45,801 nucleotides of DNA from Allofranklinella schreckenbergeri (lineage in GTDB: Bacteria; Pseudomonadota; Gammaproteobacteria; Burkholderiales; Burkholderiaceae_C). Under the pieces are notes generated by a model. It was not told the DNA's origin. It did not search any database and saw only the letters and a program-made list of their open reading frames with translations. Of this stretch, positions 1 through 7,617 are shown piece by piece. The stretch covers positions 1 to 45,801 of the forward strand of contig NZ_RDQM01000016.1 in assembly GCF_003703475.1 (NCBI RefSeq). Reading direction: 5' to 3'. A program made the translations under genes and the position numbers. Positions within the stretch are counted from its first letter, which is position 1. Every line of letters begins with the position of its first letter.

Positions 1-217
1 GCTTGCCCATCTGGGCTTTGATACGCAACACCTCTTTCACTACCCACTGGGGCTTGGGTTGGCCGATGCGCACTTGCCCCTGGTTTTGCGCAGCCGCTTC
101 GCTGTCGGTGGGGGTGAGAGGAGCGCGACGATGCCGGAGTGTCTTCCTGCGTCGTTGGATTTGGGCGAACCAAAAACACACGAGCAGGATGAACAGGATC
201 AGGCAAAGCAATAGCAC
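1..217 (-). CDS. DDE integrase-type transposase, N-terminal part, cut by window edge
   Basis: The minus strand is open from a GTG at 217 to the window edge (72 codons). The product starts with a hydrophobic segment of about 18 residues (LLLCLILFILLVCFWFA), then a basic stretch (QRRRKTLRHRR) and the segment QVRIGQPKPQWVVKEVLR. I recognise this N-terminus from a family of DDE (rve-type) transposases common in Burkholderiales, in which an N-terminal membrane-like helix precedes the integrase core. The catalytic domain lies outside the window, so activity cannot be judged. A broken catalytic domain that looks like the same family lies at 4952-5545 in the same orientation. The GTG is the first plausible start after the upstream stops; no clear ribosome binding site is visible. 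Confidence 0.7.
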   Translation of the reverse strand, partial: MLLLCLILFILLVCFWFAQIQRRRKTLRHRRAPLTPTDSEAAAQNQGQVRIGQPKPQWVVKEVLRIKAQMGK

Positions 218-337
218 GGGGCGTCAAGAAATACGGGGGATGAGCGGGGAGTCATTGGAGCCCCCATGCAAATCTGCATGGGAACTGGACCGACTGTGGC
301 GATGAGCGCGAGCAGGTAGCGCCCAGGACGTGCGCAG

Positions 338-1189
338 TCATCGCACGGCGCGGTTCAATGCCGATTCCAAGGCTGTCCTTAGCCGAACCACGATGGCAGC
401 CAGGGGCTCGGAGGCGAATTCATTCTTCTTGACGAACGACTGCCACAGCGCCTGCCGCGACGTATCGTGGGCGAACTCGTCCGTGAGACCGACAGGCAGC
501 TCGGTAGGTACGGCCATGCCGCGACGCTCGAAGGTGGCCTTGATCGCCTGGGCGAGTAGATCGGCGTCGAGAGTTTCGCGCTCCAGCAGCACCGACAGGT
601 CAAAGTAGTCCTTCACGCGGCTGTTCGTCATGCCTAGCAGGGCGATGGCGTGGAGCTTTTCCGCGACCACGGTGTAGGTCGGATAGACCCGCAGACGCGG
701 CGCGGGCAAGTCGTTCAGCAACACAGGGTAGACCGAATCCACCGGCCCAGGCGTAACGGCGTCACCGAAGCCGACGTCGATCTGCGTCTTGCAGCGCGCT
801 TTCGCCAGCTCGCCTGCGATAGTCACCCGCACGCCGCCGTAGCCTGCTTCTTTGCGGATTTCCTCAGCGGCGACTGAGGCCGGATCGAACACGATGCCAT
901 CGTTCACCGAGATGGCAGCGATCTCGCGGAAGACTTGCGCGACGGATTCCAAATCGCTTGCGCCGAAACCCAACAGGTCGGCATCGCGCGTAGCCCGGTG
1001 CGGCATGTCGTACCAAAGCGTGAACAGCAGCGCACCCTTGAGCAAAAAACGACCCGCATGCTCGGATTGGCTCAGGCGATAGAGGATGCGCTCCAGTGCG
1101 AAGCGCACCAGCACCTGATTGAAATCCGATTCCTGTGCCTTGGCGATGCCCAGCAGGCGTGCGCGGACGGATGCGGCCATGTTGCTCAT
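338..1189 (-). CDS. AbiEii/AbiGii-type nucleotidyltransferase toxin
   Basis: A 283-residue protein of the AbiEii/AbiGii family, the toxin half of type IV AbiE toxin-antitoxin and abortive-infection systems. The family has a nucleotidyltransferase fold; characterised members inhibit growth as NTP- or tRNA-modifying enzymes. Visible signatures are the GALLFTLWYDMPHRATRDAD segment near residue 50, with the Gly-rich turn and Asp-x-Asp metal-binding pair, and EKLHAIALLGM..SRVKDYFDL near residue 175, with the conserved Lys, Arg and Asp residues. The start at 1189 is preferred because its ATG overlaps the stop of the upstream gene by ATGA, implying translational coupling. A longer in-frame start at 1252 would lie inside the upstream gene. 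It is the second gene of a two-gene operon. Confidence 0.88.
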   Translation of the reverse strand: MSNMAASVRARLLGIAKAQESDFNQVLVRFALERILYRLSQSEHAGRFLLKGALLFTLWYDMPHRATRDADLLGFGASDLESVAQVFREIAAISVNDGIVFDPASVAAEEIRKEAGYGGVRVTIAGELAKARCKTQIDVGFGDAVTPGPVDSVYPVLLNDLPAPRLRVYPTYTVVAEKLHAIALLGMTNSRVKDYFDLSVLLERETLDADLLAQAIKATFERRGMAVPTELPVGLTDEFAHDTSRQALWQSFVKKNEFASEPLAAIVVRLRTALESALNRAVR

Positions 1190-1791
1190 TCGACAGCCTC
1201 CAGGTAGGGGCGCATCACGTTGGCCACGCGACAAATCTTTGCATAGCGCCACAGGTCATCCGCCGTTGCTTTGGCGCTGCGCCGAGCGTCTTTCAGTGCC
1301 TCCAACGCCACGTCTAGGCCGATCTTGTTGCGGTGCTTGAAGCAGTCCACGACCGTCTTGGCCGCGCCGTATACCCTCAGCTTCACGCCCTCGCGCAGGT
1401 GTTCCTCGACACCCACCGTGTAGACGCTCTCGATCATCTGAACCATCTTGATTGGCGGATAGTCGATCCGTGGCACGTGGCTGCCGCGTGGCATGGCGAT
1501 CCAGATCTGGCGCGGCAGTTGTGTGGTCAGCTCGTGAAATTGCAACGCCGTGAGCAGGCAGAACACGGCCTGCGGCGCCTTGGTGGCGACGGCTGCGAGA
1601 CTTTCGAATTCCGATCCCTGCGCATCTGACAGGCGGTACAGGCCACGCCCCACCCTGTCCAGAACGCCAGTGGCGATCAGGCGCGTCAGGACAACCCTGG
1701 GCGCATTGATGGCGTCTAGATCGCTGGCGCGCAGCAGTCCTTTCTGGCTGGCCAGTTCGAGGACGCGTCGGGTGTGGGTATCAGCGAGCAT
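1186..1791 (-). CDS. AbiEi-type antitoxin / transcriptional regulator
   Basis: A 201-residue protein with the AbiEi layout: an N-terminal winged helix-turn-helix (roughly residues 5-55, including KGLLRASDLDAINAP and GVLDRVGRGLYRL), then a larger C-terminal domain with IWIAMPRGSHVPRI and VYGAAKTVVDCFKHRNKIG. In characterised AbiE systems this protein neutralises the AbiEii toxin without direct protein-protein binding and represses its own operon by binding inverted repeats through the N-terminal domain. An inverted repeat is present in the leader at 1806-1845. The gene is followed directly by the toxin gene with a 4-base overlap, the usual antitoxin-first order. It lies beside a transposase fragment, as expected for a horizontally moving defence module. 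Confidence 0.88.
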   Translation of the reverse strand: MLADTHTRRVLELASQKGLLRASDLDAINAPRVVLTRLIATGVLDRVGRGLYRLSDAQGSEFESLAAVATKAPQAVFCLLTALQFHELTTQLPRQIWIAMPRGSHVPRIDYPPIKMVQMIESVYTVGVEEHLREGVKLRVYGAAKTVVDCFKHRNKIGLDVALEALKDARRSAKATADDLWRYAKICRVANVMRPYLEAVE

Positions 1792-1805
1792 GGTGAGAGT
1801 TTGCT

Positions 1806-1845
1806 CCGTTTATTCGTTTAATACAACATTTTGACGATAAAACGG
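1806..1845 (-). promoter_or_regulatory. inverted repeat in AbiE leader, candidate autorepressor site
   Basis: Arms CCGTTTATTCG (1806-1816) and CGATAAAACGG (1835-1845) are complementary at 9 of 11 positions and separated by 18 bases. The site lies 15-54 bases upstream of the antitoxin start in an AT-rich patch that also holds a possible -10 box (TATTAA on the minus strand). AbiEi proteins are known to bind inverted repeats upstream of their own genes; that this pair is the operator is an inference. Confidence 0.5.
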
Positions 1846-2108
1846 AACTTCTGCCGTCCAGCCATGTGACGACTGACATGCGCCATTGCGACGCCAGTTT
1901 CCGCCCATTCATGGCGCGATGGCACGCCTGTGCGATTCCCCGGGCCGGGATCAAACCACTGATAGTGCGTTGCCTGTGGCAACGAGCAAATGCGCGGTGG
2001 CGTCGCATTTCCCCTCGGGTGCACGATCAACGTAGAACTGCGCCGCCGATGGCAGCGCCCTTGTGACAGAAAGGCCTCCTCTTGTAGAGAACTGCACCAC
2101 CAAATACA
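1846..2108. other. gap without a recognised gene between AbiE leader and terminator
   Basis: No convincing gene is visible. Short overlapping open frames on both strands show no start with a ribosome binding site and no family I recognise. The minus strand has two adjoining segments in different frames (ending ATAHLLVATGNALSVV and beginning WFDPGPGNRTGVPSRHEW) that could be a decayed gene. The content is otherwise unremarkable GC-rich DNA. Confidence 0.3.
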
Positions 2109-2140
2109 AACGCCCAACCATTCTCGGTTGGGCGTTTTTC
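2109..2140. terminator. rho-independent terminator
   Basis: A perfect stem AACGCCCAACC / GGTTGGGCGTT with a 6-base loop (ATTCTC), followed on the plus strand by TTT-rich sequence (TTTTTC). No gene directly upstream on the plus strand is recognisable. It may insulate the AbiE region from the Rhs fragment that follows. Confidence 0.75.
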
Positions 2141-2168
2141 TTTGCGCGCTCCGCACACCGCGTGGTGC

Positions 2169-2288
2169 CCCGTCCGATGTCCGCCGACACTTCTCCACCT
2201 GCTTTCAACCCCGTTTTTTCACAAAACAGGGCTGAAACCCGCAGTTGCGCGCGCCATCACAGCATCCGCACGCGTGATTTCCTCTCTT
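2169..2288 (+). repeat. 120-bp dispersed repeat, copy 1
   Basis: This stretch matches 4734-4853 base for base without gaps, with about eight substitutions over 120 bp. It contains a CCCCGTTTT...AAAACAGGG hairpin. It ends within 8 bases of where recognisable Rhs coding sequence begins (2296), so it marks the left boundary of the Rhs fragment. A diverged third copy is at 6541-6654. Confidence 0.8.
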
Positions 2289-2295
2289 CCGCCAC

Positions 2296-3303
2296 TACCA
2301 ATACGACCCCGCCGGGCGCAGAATCAGCAAAACCACCGGCCAGGGCGCACAACAAACCACCACCTGGTACCTCTACAGCGACGAAGGCCTGGTAGAAGAA
2401 ATCAACGCCGCCGGGCAAACCACCAAAAGCTACGGCTGGCAAGCCGACAGCGGCTGGGGCACAGCCCCGCTGTGGCAAACCGAGCACAACAGCGGTGCGC
2501 AAGGCCAGGCGCAGACCCAAACCCACTGGCTGCACACCGACCACCTGGAGCGCCCGCTGGTGGCCAGCGACAGCAGCGGAGCGGCCACCTGGCAAGCCCT
2601 GGCCGAAAGCTTTGGGCAAACGTGGGTGAACAGCACCAGCCGCACCGAAGTCAACATACGGCTGCCGGGCCAATACTGGGACGCGGAAAGCGGCAGGCAC
2701 TACAACCAGCAAAGGTATTACGACCCGCAAACGGGCCGCTACATGCAAAGCGACCCGCTGGGCCTGTACGATGGCATCAACACCTACGGCTATGCGTACC
2801 AGAACCCGCTGAGCTACAGCGACCCCACGGGAGAGGCCGTTCCGGCCATTGTGTGGAGCTATGCGCGATGCGTGGCAAAGTGCAAAGTGTCGGATGCCCT
2901 CAGGGCTGCCATTCAGAGTGAGTGTGATCCTCGGACGTTGGGTGATTGTGCGCTTGAGTGCTTGAATCCGCTTAAGTGGCTGAAACTTGATAAGTTTGGC
3001 TTTAATAAACTGCCTCGATATCAAGGGCCAAAGCCAAAATATCATGTTAATCAAGCGCATGTTCGACTGCGAAGGGCAAACGATAAAACCCCGCTTCCGG
3101 CAGATGCTGAAGATGTTTACAAGAGGGCAGTTCCGGGGGATCCAAAAAATCCAAAGCATTGGTATGGACTAAACAGCAAAGGGGATGTATATCGATTCAG
3201 CTCTGGAAATGATGGCACTGCGCACTTTTCAGGAAGCAAGAATATACCCCCCGGGTTTGTTACCCCTCCATATGTACGTGATAGATTGAGGTTAAAGAAG
3301 TGA
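2296..3303 (+). pseudogene. Rhs/YD-repeat protein C-terminal fragment with toxin tip
   Basis: The frame reads Rhs core sequence from its first codons (YQYDPAGRRISKTTGQ) through HTDHLERPLVASDSSG, IRLPGQYWDAESGRHYNQQ and RYYDPQTGRYMQSDPLGL to SYSDPTGEA, the usual end of an Rhs cage. About 150 residues of variable tip follow, ending in DPKNPKHWYGLNSKGDVYRF and GNDGTAHFSG. The tip has the size and position of a polymorphic toxin domain. I do not recognise its family; a small nuclease is possible but not shown. No promoter, ribosome binding site or N-terminal Rhs part is present, and the 5' end abuts the 120-bp repeat, so this is a displaced tip and not a complete gene. The core sequence differs from that of the large Rhs gene at 34358. 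The last codons overlap the next gene by GTGA. Confidence 0.85.
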
Positions 3304-4394
3304 ATATCGAAAGAATTATTGGCGCAGGCCCACTGAAAGTTAAGTACAAAATTATTAGCGACGTCGATTTTTTATACGGAAATATTTGCTTTGTTTATGA
3401 TGGAGTGGAAATTGGCGATTACGATGATATCGTCAACTTAAATGACGTGCACGACTGGCTAAATGATTTTTCACAAAAAAAAGAGATGCGAAATATTGGT
3501 TTTTTAAATGGCGAACCAAAAGAATCGCTGCTTAATTTTATATATTTCCAAATAGTGACGTTTATGACTCCAGAATGTGATTTTGACAGCTACGAAAGTC
3601 CGCCATCATTGACCCTTTATCGAATGAATGATATATTTCATTTGGATGATAATTTGTCCTACTCTTTCTTGGATAAATTTTTTGGCATTTTGTTTGATGA
3701 TTTTTCAATAAACAAGCAAAGATTTATATGGGGTTCCTGGAAAGATAGAGTGCCTCACGAAATTTTGCTGAGCACTGGATATTTTGAGGATTTGATATCT
3801 GAATTTTCATCTTCGTTTATGAGTTCTTATCCATACAAGGCCCGCAAGAATAATGATATAAACAAAAAAAACGGAATATTGGAAAACGTGATTGGTTGTG
3901 GATGTTTGAAATTTAAATATAAAGTCTCTGATAAAAGTAAAGCGATTGGAAATTTTTGCATTAAAAATAAAGATATGGAAATTGGCAATTACAGAAGCTC
4001 TGTAAATTTAATGAATCTGAGTGCGAGATTGAATGAATTTTCTGAAAAGAAAAATAAAAGATTTATAGGATTTTTGGATGGAGATTCTTCCGTGGATATA
4101 TTTAATTTTATTTATGCGCAAACAGTTGACTCGAAAAACGGCTTGGAGCAGGATGGCCTTTCATCGCATCTTGCATGCAAAATGAGAGAAATTTTTTATT
4201 TGAGTGATTGTTTTTCTTCGTCTTATTTTCGAAAACATCATTTGATTCTATTTAATGATAGATTGATTAAAAAGCAGAGACTTATATGCTTTAGACAGGA
4301 GGATGAGGTTCTGCACGATTTTTTGCTTGAGCAGGATTATTTTGAAGAACTGGTGATGGATTTTTCTAGATCGCTGCATGAGTCGTTAAAATAG
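3300..4394 (+). CDS. duplicated-domain immunity-like protein of the Rhs tip
   Basis: A 364-residue, AT-rich gene that starts with GTG overlapping the Rhs stop (GTGA), the standard place for the immunity gene of a polymorphic toxin. The protein is two tandem copies of one domain of about 170 residues. IERIIGAGPLKVKYKI..GNICFVYDGVEIGDY near the N-terminus repeats as LENVIGCGCLKFKYKV..GNFCIKNKDMEIGNY from about residue 197. IGFLNGEP/IGFLDGDS, NFIYFQIV/NFIYAQTV and GYFEDLI/DYFEELV also pair. The pattern loosely resembles Imm42-type immunity proteins, which I cannot confirm. Its low GC contrasts sharply with the housekeeping genes and indicates transfer. The role as immunity is inferred from position and composition. 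Confidence 0.75.
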   Translation: MNIERIIGAGPLKVKYKIISDVDFLYGNICFVYDGVEIGDYDDIVNLNDVHDWLNDFSQKKEMRNIGFLNGEPKESLLNFIYFQIVTFMTPECDFDSYESPPSLTLYRMNDIFHLDDNLSYSFLDKFFGILFDDFSINKQRFIWGSWKDRVPHEILLSTGYFEDLISEFSSSFMSSYPYKARKNNDINKKNGILENVIGCGCLKFKYKVSDKSKAIGNFCIKNKDMEIGNYRSSVNLMNLSARLNEFSEKKNKRFIGFLDGDSSVDIFNFIYAQTVDSKNGLEQDGLSSHLACKMREIFYLSDCFSSSYFRKHHLILFNDRLIKKQRLICFRQEDEVLHDFLLEQDYFEELVMDFSRSLHESLK

Positions 4395-4573
4395 TAGGGT
4401 CTTTCCTGTTTTGTGGTTGGATCTTAAATCATTTCGATCAAGGGAAGCTGGATTTGGCGTTGAAGGAATATGCTTCGATTGCAAGGCAAGAATCCGACCT
4501 CTCGGGCCAGGCCAATAGGATGCTTGGGCTCATCAATCAAAAGGCCCGCAAAACAACCCGAACCAGACCGTAA
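4394..4573 (+). pseudogene. possible fragment of a Sel1/TPR-like protein
   Basis: A plus-strand frame without a convincing start reads HFDQGKLDLALKEYASIARQ followed by ESDLSGQANRMLGLINQKAR and stops at 4571-4573. The helix-turn-helix spacing resembles a Sel1 or TPR repeat, and Sel1-type repeats occur in some immunity proteins. It is short, lacks a start and is not clearly coding, so it may be a remnant or chance. Confidence 0.25.
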
Positions 4574-4593
4574 AAATCAATTCTCAAGCAACC

Positions 4594-4800
4594 ATGCGCC
4601 TTATTGTCCTCACCATCATCGCCCTTTTCCTTGTTCTGGGCATCAAGCACTGGCGCCAGAGCCGGGATCCGCTGGCCCATGCCACGGCATCAGCTCAGGG
4701 CTTCGTGTCAGTGCCCATGCCCGATGGCGCTGTCCCGTCCGCTGTCCGCCGACACTTCTCCGACTGCTTTCAACCCCGTTTTTTCACAAAACGGGGCTGA
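4594..4800 (+). pseudogene. small membrane-anchored protein truncated by the 120-bp repeat
   Basis: The ATG at 4594 opens a frame with an N-terminal hydrophobic helix (MRLIVLTIIALFLVLGIKHW) and then SRDPLAHATASAQGFVSVPM, a plausible start of a small envelope protein. At about codon 47 the sequence becomes the 120-bp repeat, and the last 22 codons are simply repeat sequence read through to a stop at 4800. This indicates that the original gene was cut when the repeat arrived or when recombination joined it there. I recall similar N-termini in Comamonadaceae hypothetical proteins but cannot name a function. Confidence 0.45.
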
Positions 4801-4853
4801 AACCCACAGTTGCGCGCGCCATCACGGCATCCGCACGTGTGATTTCTTCTCTT
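4734..4853 (+). repeat. 120-bp dispersed repeat, copy 2
   Basis: About 93% identical to 2169-2288 with no gaps. It includes a perfect hairpin CCCCGTTTT-TTCAC-AAAACGGGG at 4774-4796. It interrupts the small membrane-protein gene on its left and is followed by the broken transposase on its right. Confidence 0.8.
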
Positions 4854-4951
4854 TTCGCGCTATTTCTTGCTCGATCCCGCCCCAACAGGCGCGTTGATCC
4901 CTTGCGCTACGCACAAACCAGCGGACAGTTCTGTGAAGCGGCTTGTACGCT

Positions 4952-5545
4952 TTAACGCCTGATCCAATAACCGCAAAGCACGCCATCCAGGGTTTGCACA
5001 AGCAGCGCGTCCCGTGCGCCCCGATGGAGATCTTCTGGTACCAGCCCAGCCCAAGCTTCTTTGGGCGTCAAGCCCTTGAGGTTTTGGTGCGGAAGCACAT
5101 GGTTGTAAAACCAGGCGGCTTCCTGAAGAACGTTTTGCACATCCGCTGTGCTTTGATGAACCAGCTGCCGCAGCCAAGGCTTGATAGCGCCGAAGAATCG
5201 CTCTATCCGTCCATTGCACCAGGGCGCACAAACAGGCGTGGTTTGTTTGCGAATGCCCACCAGTTTCAGGAATGTGGTGAACACGAAGCTGTTGAAAGAT
5301 GGCTTCGTTGTCCGTGCGCACCGCTCGGGGCTTACCATGCTGACCAATGGCCAGGCATAGGTGACCCAACAGTGTCCAGCTGCGTTTGTTGATCAGCGTG
5401 GTGAGCCGAACGCACAGCCGCGAGCCGTGATCGAGAATGCCCAGGCATGCTTGCGGTTTGCCACATGCGGCAACAAGGTTCAAATCCATGACCCAGACGG
5501 CATGCCTATCCAGCCTTTTGCCATCAATCAGTTCGAGCCCGCGAC
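4952..5545 (-). pseudogene. frameshifted DDE (rve-type) transposase
   Basis: Minus-strand remnant of an integrase-core transposase. The upstream part reads VWVMDLNLVAACGKPQACLG, LDHGSRLCVRLTTLINKRSW and KPRAVRTDNEAIF. After one extra base near 5294 the frame changes and continues NSFVFTTFLKLVGIRKQTTP, CAPWCNGRIERFFGAIKPWL and FYNHVLPHQNLKGLTPKEAW to a stop at 4952. These are the conserved blocks around the catalytic Asp, Asp and Glu of rve transposases, with NGRIERFFG holding the last Glu. The N-terminal DNA-binding part is missing, so the gene is dead in two ways. It probably belongs to the same family as the element at 1-217 and shares its orientation. Confidence 0.85.
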
Positions 5546-5593
5546 AGACAGGAAGTAACCGGGTATGCCGAGCTGATGGACTTGATGTTCCGG

Positions 5594-5818
5594 GTATAGG
5601 AAGGCACTCCATTCAACGGAAACCACGTCAAACAGTTGCGCCAGATCCTGCCGCAATGGCCAGAAGGACGAGTGGCATCGTGGCATTACAAAACCAACTG
5701 GAACAGCGTTGCAGCCATTGATGAGAACGGCGCGCTGATTGGCATCTCCTTCGAAGCGCGTCGCCCCATTCGACACGCCTTGCGGGCCGTTTGCGTGTGC
5801 TTGGGCCTATGCACATAG
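5594..5818 (+). pseudogene. unrecognised coding fragment
   Basis: One plus-strand frame reads EGTPFNGNHVKQLRQILPQW, PEGRVASWHYKTNWNSVAAI and DENGALIGISFEARRPIRHA to a stop at 5818. The composition (Trp, Asn, Asp, Gly in ordered runs) looks like real protein and not an antisense shadow. There is no start codon with a ribosome binding site and the left end runs into the transposase remnant. I do not recognise the family. Its place among toxin/immunity modules makes an immunity remnant possible. Confidence 0.35.
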
Positions 5819-6035
5819 ACTACAGACTGCGCCCATCATGCTTTTCCCTCGCTTCCGGATGCGCGATCTCGATACGAGCAGGATGAAACCTTAGAAACTG
5901 CAAGATGGAAACCTTGGTTAAATAAAAAACACGACTTGGACCCAGGTCGTATCGGGAAAAGAAATATGACGGATGATATGAAGAAAACTTCTTCAGCCAG
6001 TGCAGTTCAACTTTTTCATCTCTTTATGATTAGTT

Positions 6036-6530
6036 ATGCCTAAAGACAAATCACCTGAAGATATTTTTTGGAGTTTCTATGATAACCACGAAAAATGGAG
6101 CAATGACTTTGTCACCGAAATAAACCATCAATATTCGATTCTAAGCAACGAAAACAAAATAAATGTCTCCATAGGCTTTCACAGAGTTGTGCTAAATTTA
6201 CAAAGACAAGAGCTGTACGATCTTTGCAGAATTTTCAACAATGGATACTGTGGAGATGACAGATTCTCTTATTTTGCAAGGTCCATGATTTATCTTGGAA
6301 AATATTATTGTGAAAAATTGATTGAAAGCCCAGATTTATTTTTCTTCTTGGCCCTAGACAGTGGGTGGGGCGATTACGGATTCTGGATTGAAGATTTCGG
6401 AGAGCTTGAAAATAATGATTTTTGCGTAATGCATGACTCTCCAGAATTTGAATTTATAAAAAAATCCGAATCAGAATTAAACAAAGAATACCCCCTAACA
6501 TCCGCCTTCTGTCATTCAAAAAAGTGTTGA
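6036..6530 (+). CDS. DUF4240-like protein, candidate orphan immunity gene
   Basis: A 164-residue AT-rich gene. The central segment NNGYCGDDRFSYFARSMIYL and GKYYCEKLIESPDLF follows the DUF4240 pattern as I remember it (Gly-x-Cys-x-Asp-Asp-x-Phe, Phe-x-x-Trp/Ile-x-x-x-Gly, then Pro-Asp-x-Leu). The N-terminus has the matching FWSFYDNHEKW helix. DUF4240 proteins are often found beside polymorphic toxins. No toxin gene is attached here; the gene stands alone between a dead transposase and the third repeat copy. Low GC relative to the core genes points to acquisition. No strong ribosome binding site precedes the ATG, so expression is uncertain. Confidence 0.55.
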   Translation: MPKDKSPEDIFWSFYDNHEKWSNDFVTEINHQYSILSNENKINVSIGFHRVVLNLQRQELYDLCRIFNNGYCGDDRFSYFARSMIYLGKYYCEKLIESPDLFFFLALDSGWGDYGFWIEDFGELENNDFCVMHDSPEFEFIKKSESELNKEYPLTSAFCHSKKC

Positions 6531-6540
6531 AGTTCTCGAT

Positions 6541-6654
6541 TCCGCTGTCCTTCGACGCTTTCCCTTCTACTGCCAGCCCCGTTTTGCACAAAACCATGGC
6601 GAAGTTTGCAGGAAGGCTCGGCCTCACAGCGTTTGCGCGCGTGATTTTCTCTTA
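6541..6654 (+). repeat. 120-bp dispersed repeat, diverged copy 3
   Basis: Recognisable by TCCGCTGTCC, CCCCGTTTTGCACAAAAC and the end GCGCGTGATTTTCTCTT, which align with the start, hairpin and end of copies 1 and 2. The middle is diverged and the hairpin's right arm is damaged. It begins 10 bases after the stop of the DUF4240-like gene. Confidence 0.55.
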
Positions 6655-6812
6655 ACGGGCAGGACATACAAAGGCAAAATCATCGCTTCAAGAACCAAGC
6701 CTTACTCCTTTTGGAATTGGCCTCGGCTTGGAGAAGCGCTTCAGTATCAACCATGGCAACAATGAGGCAAGTCCCCAAGAAAGGCTAGCATCAGCAGACG
6801 CATTTCCATAGT

Positions 6813-7544
6813 GTGGAAAGAGCGCGTTTAACTTTGCCCCTCAAGGAAACTGACCTCTACAAGACACTGCTTACACTGCTCGAAAATGAAGCTCTTTACA
6901 ACGTTTCATTCCTAATGAACCTGCAAAAAATCAAATCCTATCTTAACAATATCATGCATATTGAAAGTTATAAATTCCCCGGAGTTCATGAGCTAGCTTT
7001 AAGCCGAGGTACAATTAGGCTACATTGCAAATGCGACATAGAAGAAATGAGAGGATGGAGAGAGCGCAGGCACCCCATCAATAAAGATAAATTCCTCAAA
7101 AATTTCTTTGACTTCTCCTTCAAAACCAGTGTTGCATTCCTTATCTCTCCATTTTTAACTCACAACAACCGCCTAAATAGACACACCGGATTACAAAAAA
7201 TATTGGAAAACCATTTTAAAATCGCCAATATAGAGCCAATCGAACAAAAAGCCTTGACAACGAATGGCAAATTGCTATTTATTGCAAGATGCCCCTTCAA
7301 CTCAATAAACTACAGCCACATCCTGGAATTCTTTTTCTTCGGCGGGGAAGGCTTTATTCTTGACGCAACCAACCACTCCCCCGACCTTGAAAGCCTCATA
7401 ACAGAGGCCAGCTTCCCAACCTCATTGGCATGCTCCGCAATAAATAGCTTGATCAGGTCTGATTTTGAATTGTTGATTTTTGACCATTACATAGAAACCG
7501 AAGATTTCTCCGCATTCAAAATCAAAAAATCAATTACCAAATAA
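6813..7544 (+). CDS. hypothetical AT-rich protein, possible orphan immunity protein
   Basis: An open frame of 243 codons starting with GTG at 6813. The protein is Asn-, Lys- and Phe-rich with no signal peptide or clear membrane helix. Segments such as LHCKCDIEEMRGWRERRHPI and YSHILEFFFFGGEGFILDAT look like genuine folded protein, but I recognise no family. Its composition matches the other presumed immunity genes in the window and not the flanking core genes. A strong hairpin directly after the stop suggests a transcription end. No upstream ribosome binding site is obvious, and the true start could be further inside the frame. Confidence 0.5.
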   Translation: MERARLTLPLKETDLYKTLLTLLENEALYNVSFLMNLQKIKSYLNNIMHIESYKFPGVHELALSRGTIRLHCKCDIEEMRGWRERRHPINKDKFLKNFFDFSFKTSVAFLISPFLTHNNRLNRHTGLQKILENHFKIANIEPIEQKALTTNGKLLFIARCPFNSINYSHILEFFFFGGEGFILDATNHSPDLESLITEASFPTSLACSAINSLIRSDFELLIFDHYIETEDFSAFKIKKSITK

Positions 7545-7590
7545 CAAATCCCATCATGTCTTGACTATCAAACCATGATGGGATTTGTTG
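7544..7590. terminator. bidirectional hairpin terminator between accessory region and purD
   Basis: A perfect 15-bp stem, ACAAATCCCATCATG (7544-7558) with CATGATGGGATTTGT (7574-7588), and a 15-base loop. T-rich sequence follows on the plus side (TGTTTGTC). It lies between the stops of two convergent genes, so it could serve both. Confidence 0.7.
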
Positions 7591-7617
7591 TTTGTCTATG
7601 GTGTAGAAACCTGGTTC

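Noticed and set aside
1900-2140. Possible 6S or other structured RNA ending in the terminator at 2109-2140
   Set aside because: I could not fold a convincing long duplex with a central bubble, and no conserved 6S segments are visible.
4470-4955. 161-codon plus-strand frame across the second repeat copy
   Set aside because: It mixes pieces of three unrelated stretches, including the repeat, and has no ribosome binding site.
5929-5949. Hairpin ACGACTTGG/CCAGGTCGT as a terminator
   Set aside because: The stem is short with a G-T pair and no T run follows on either strand.
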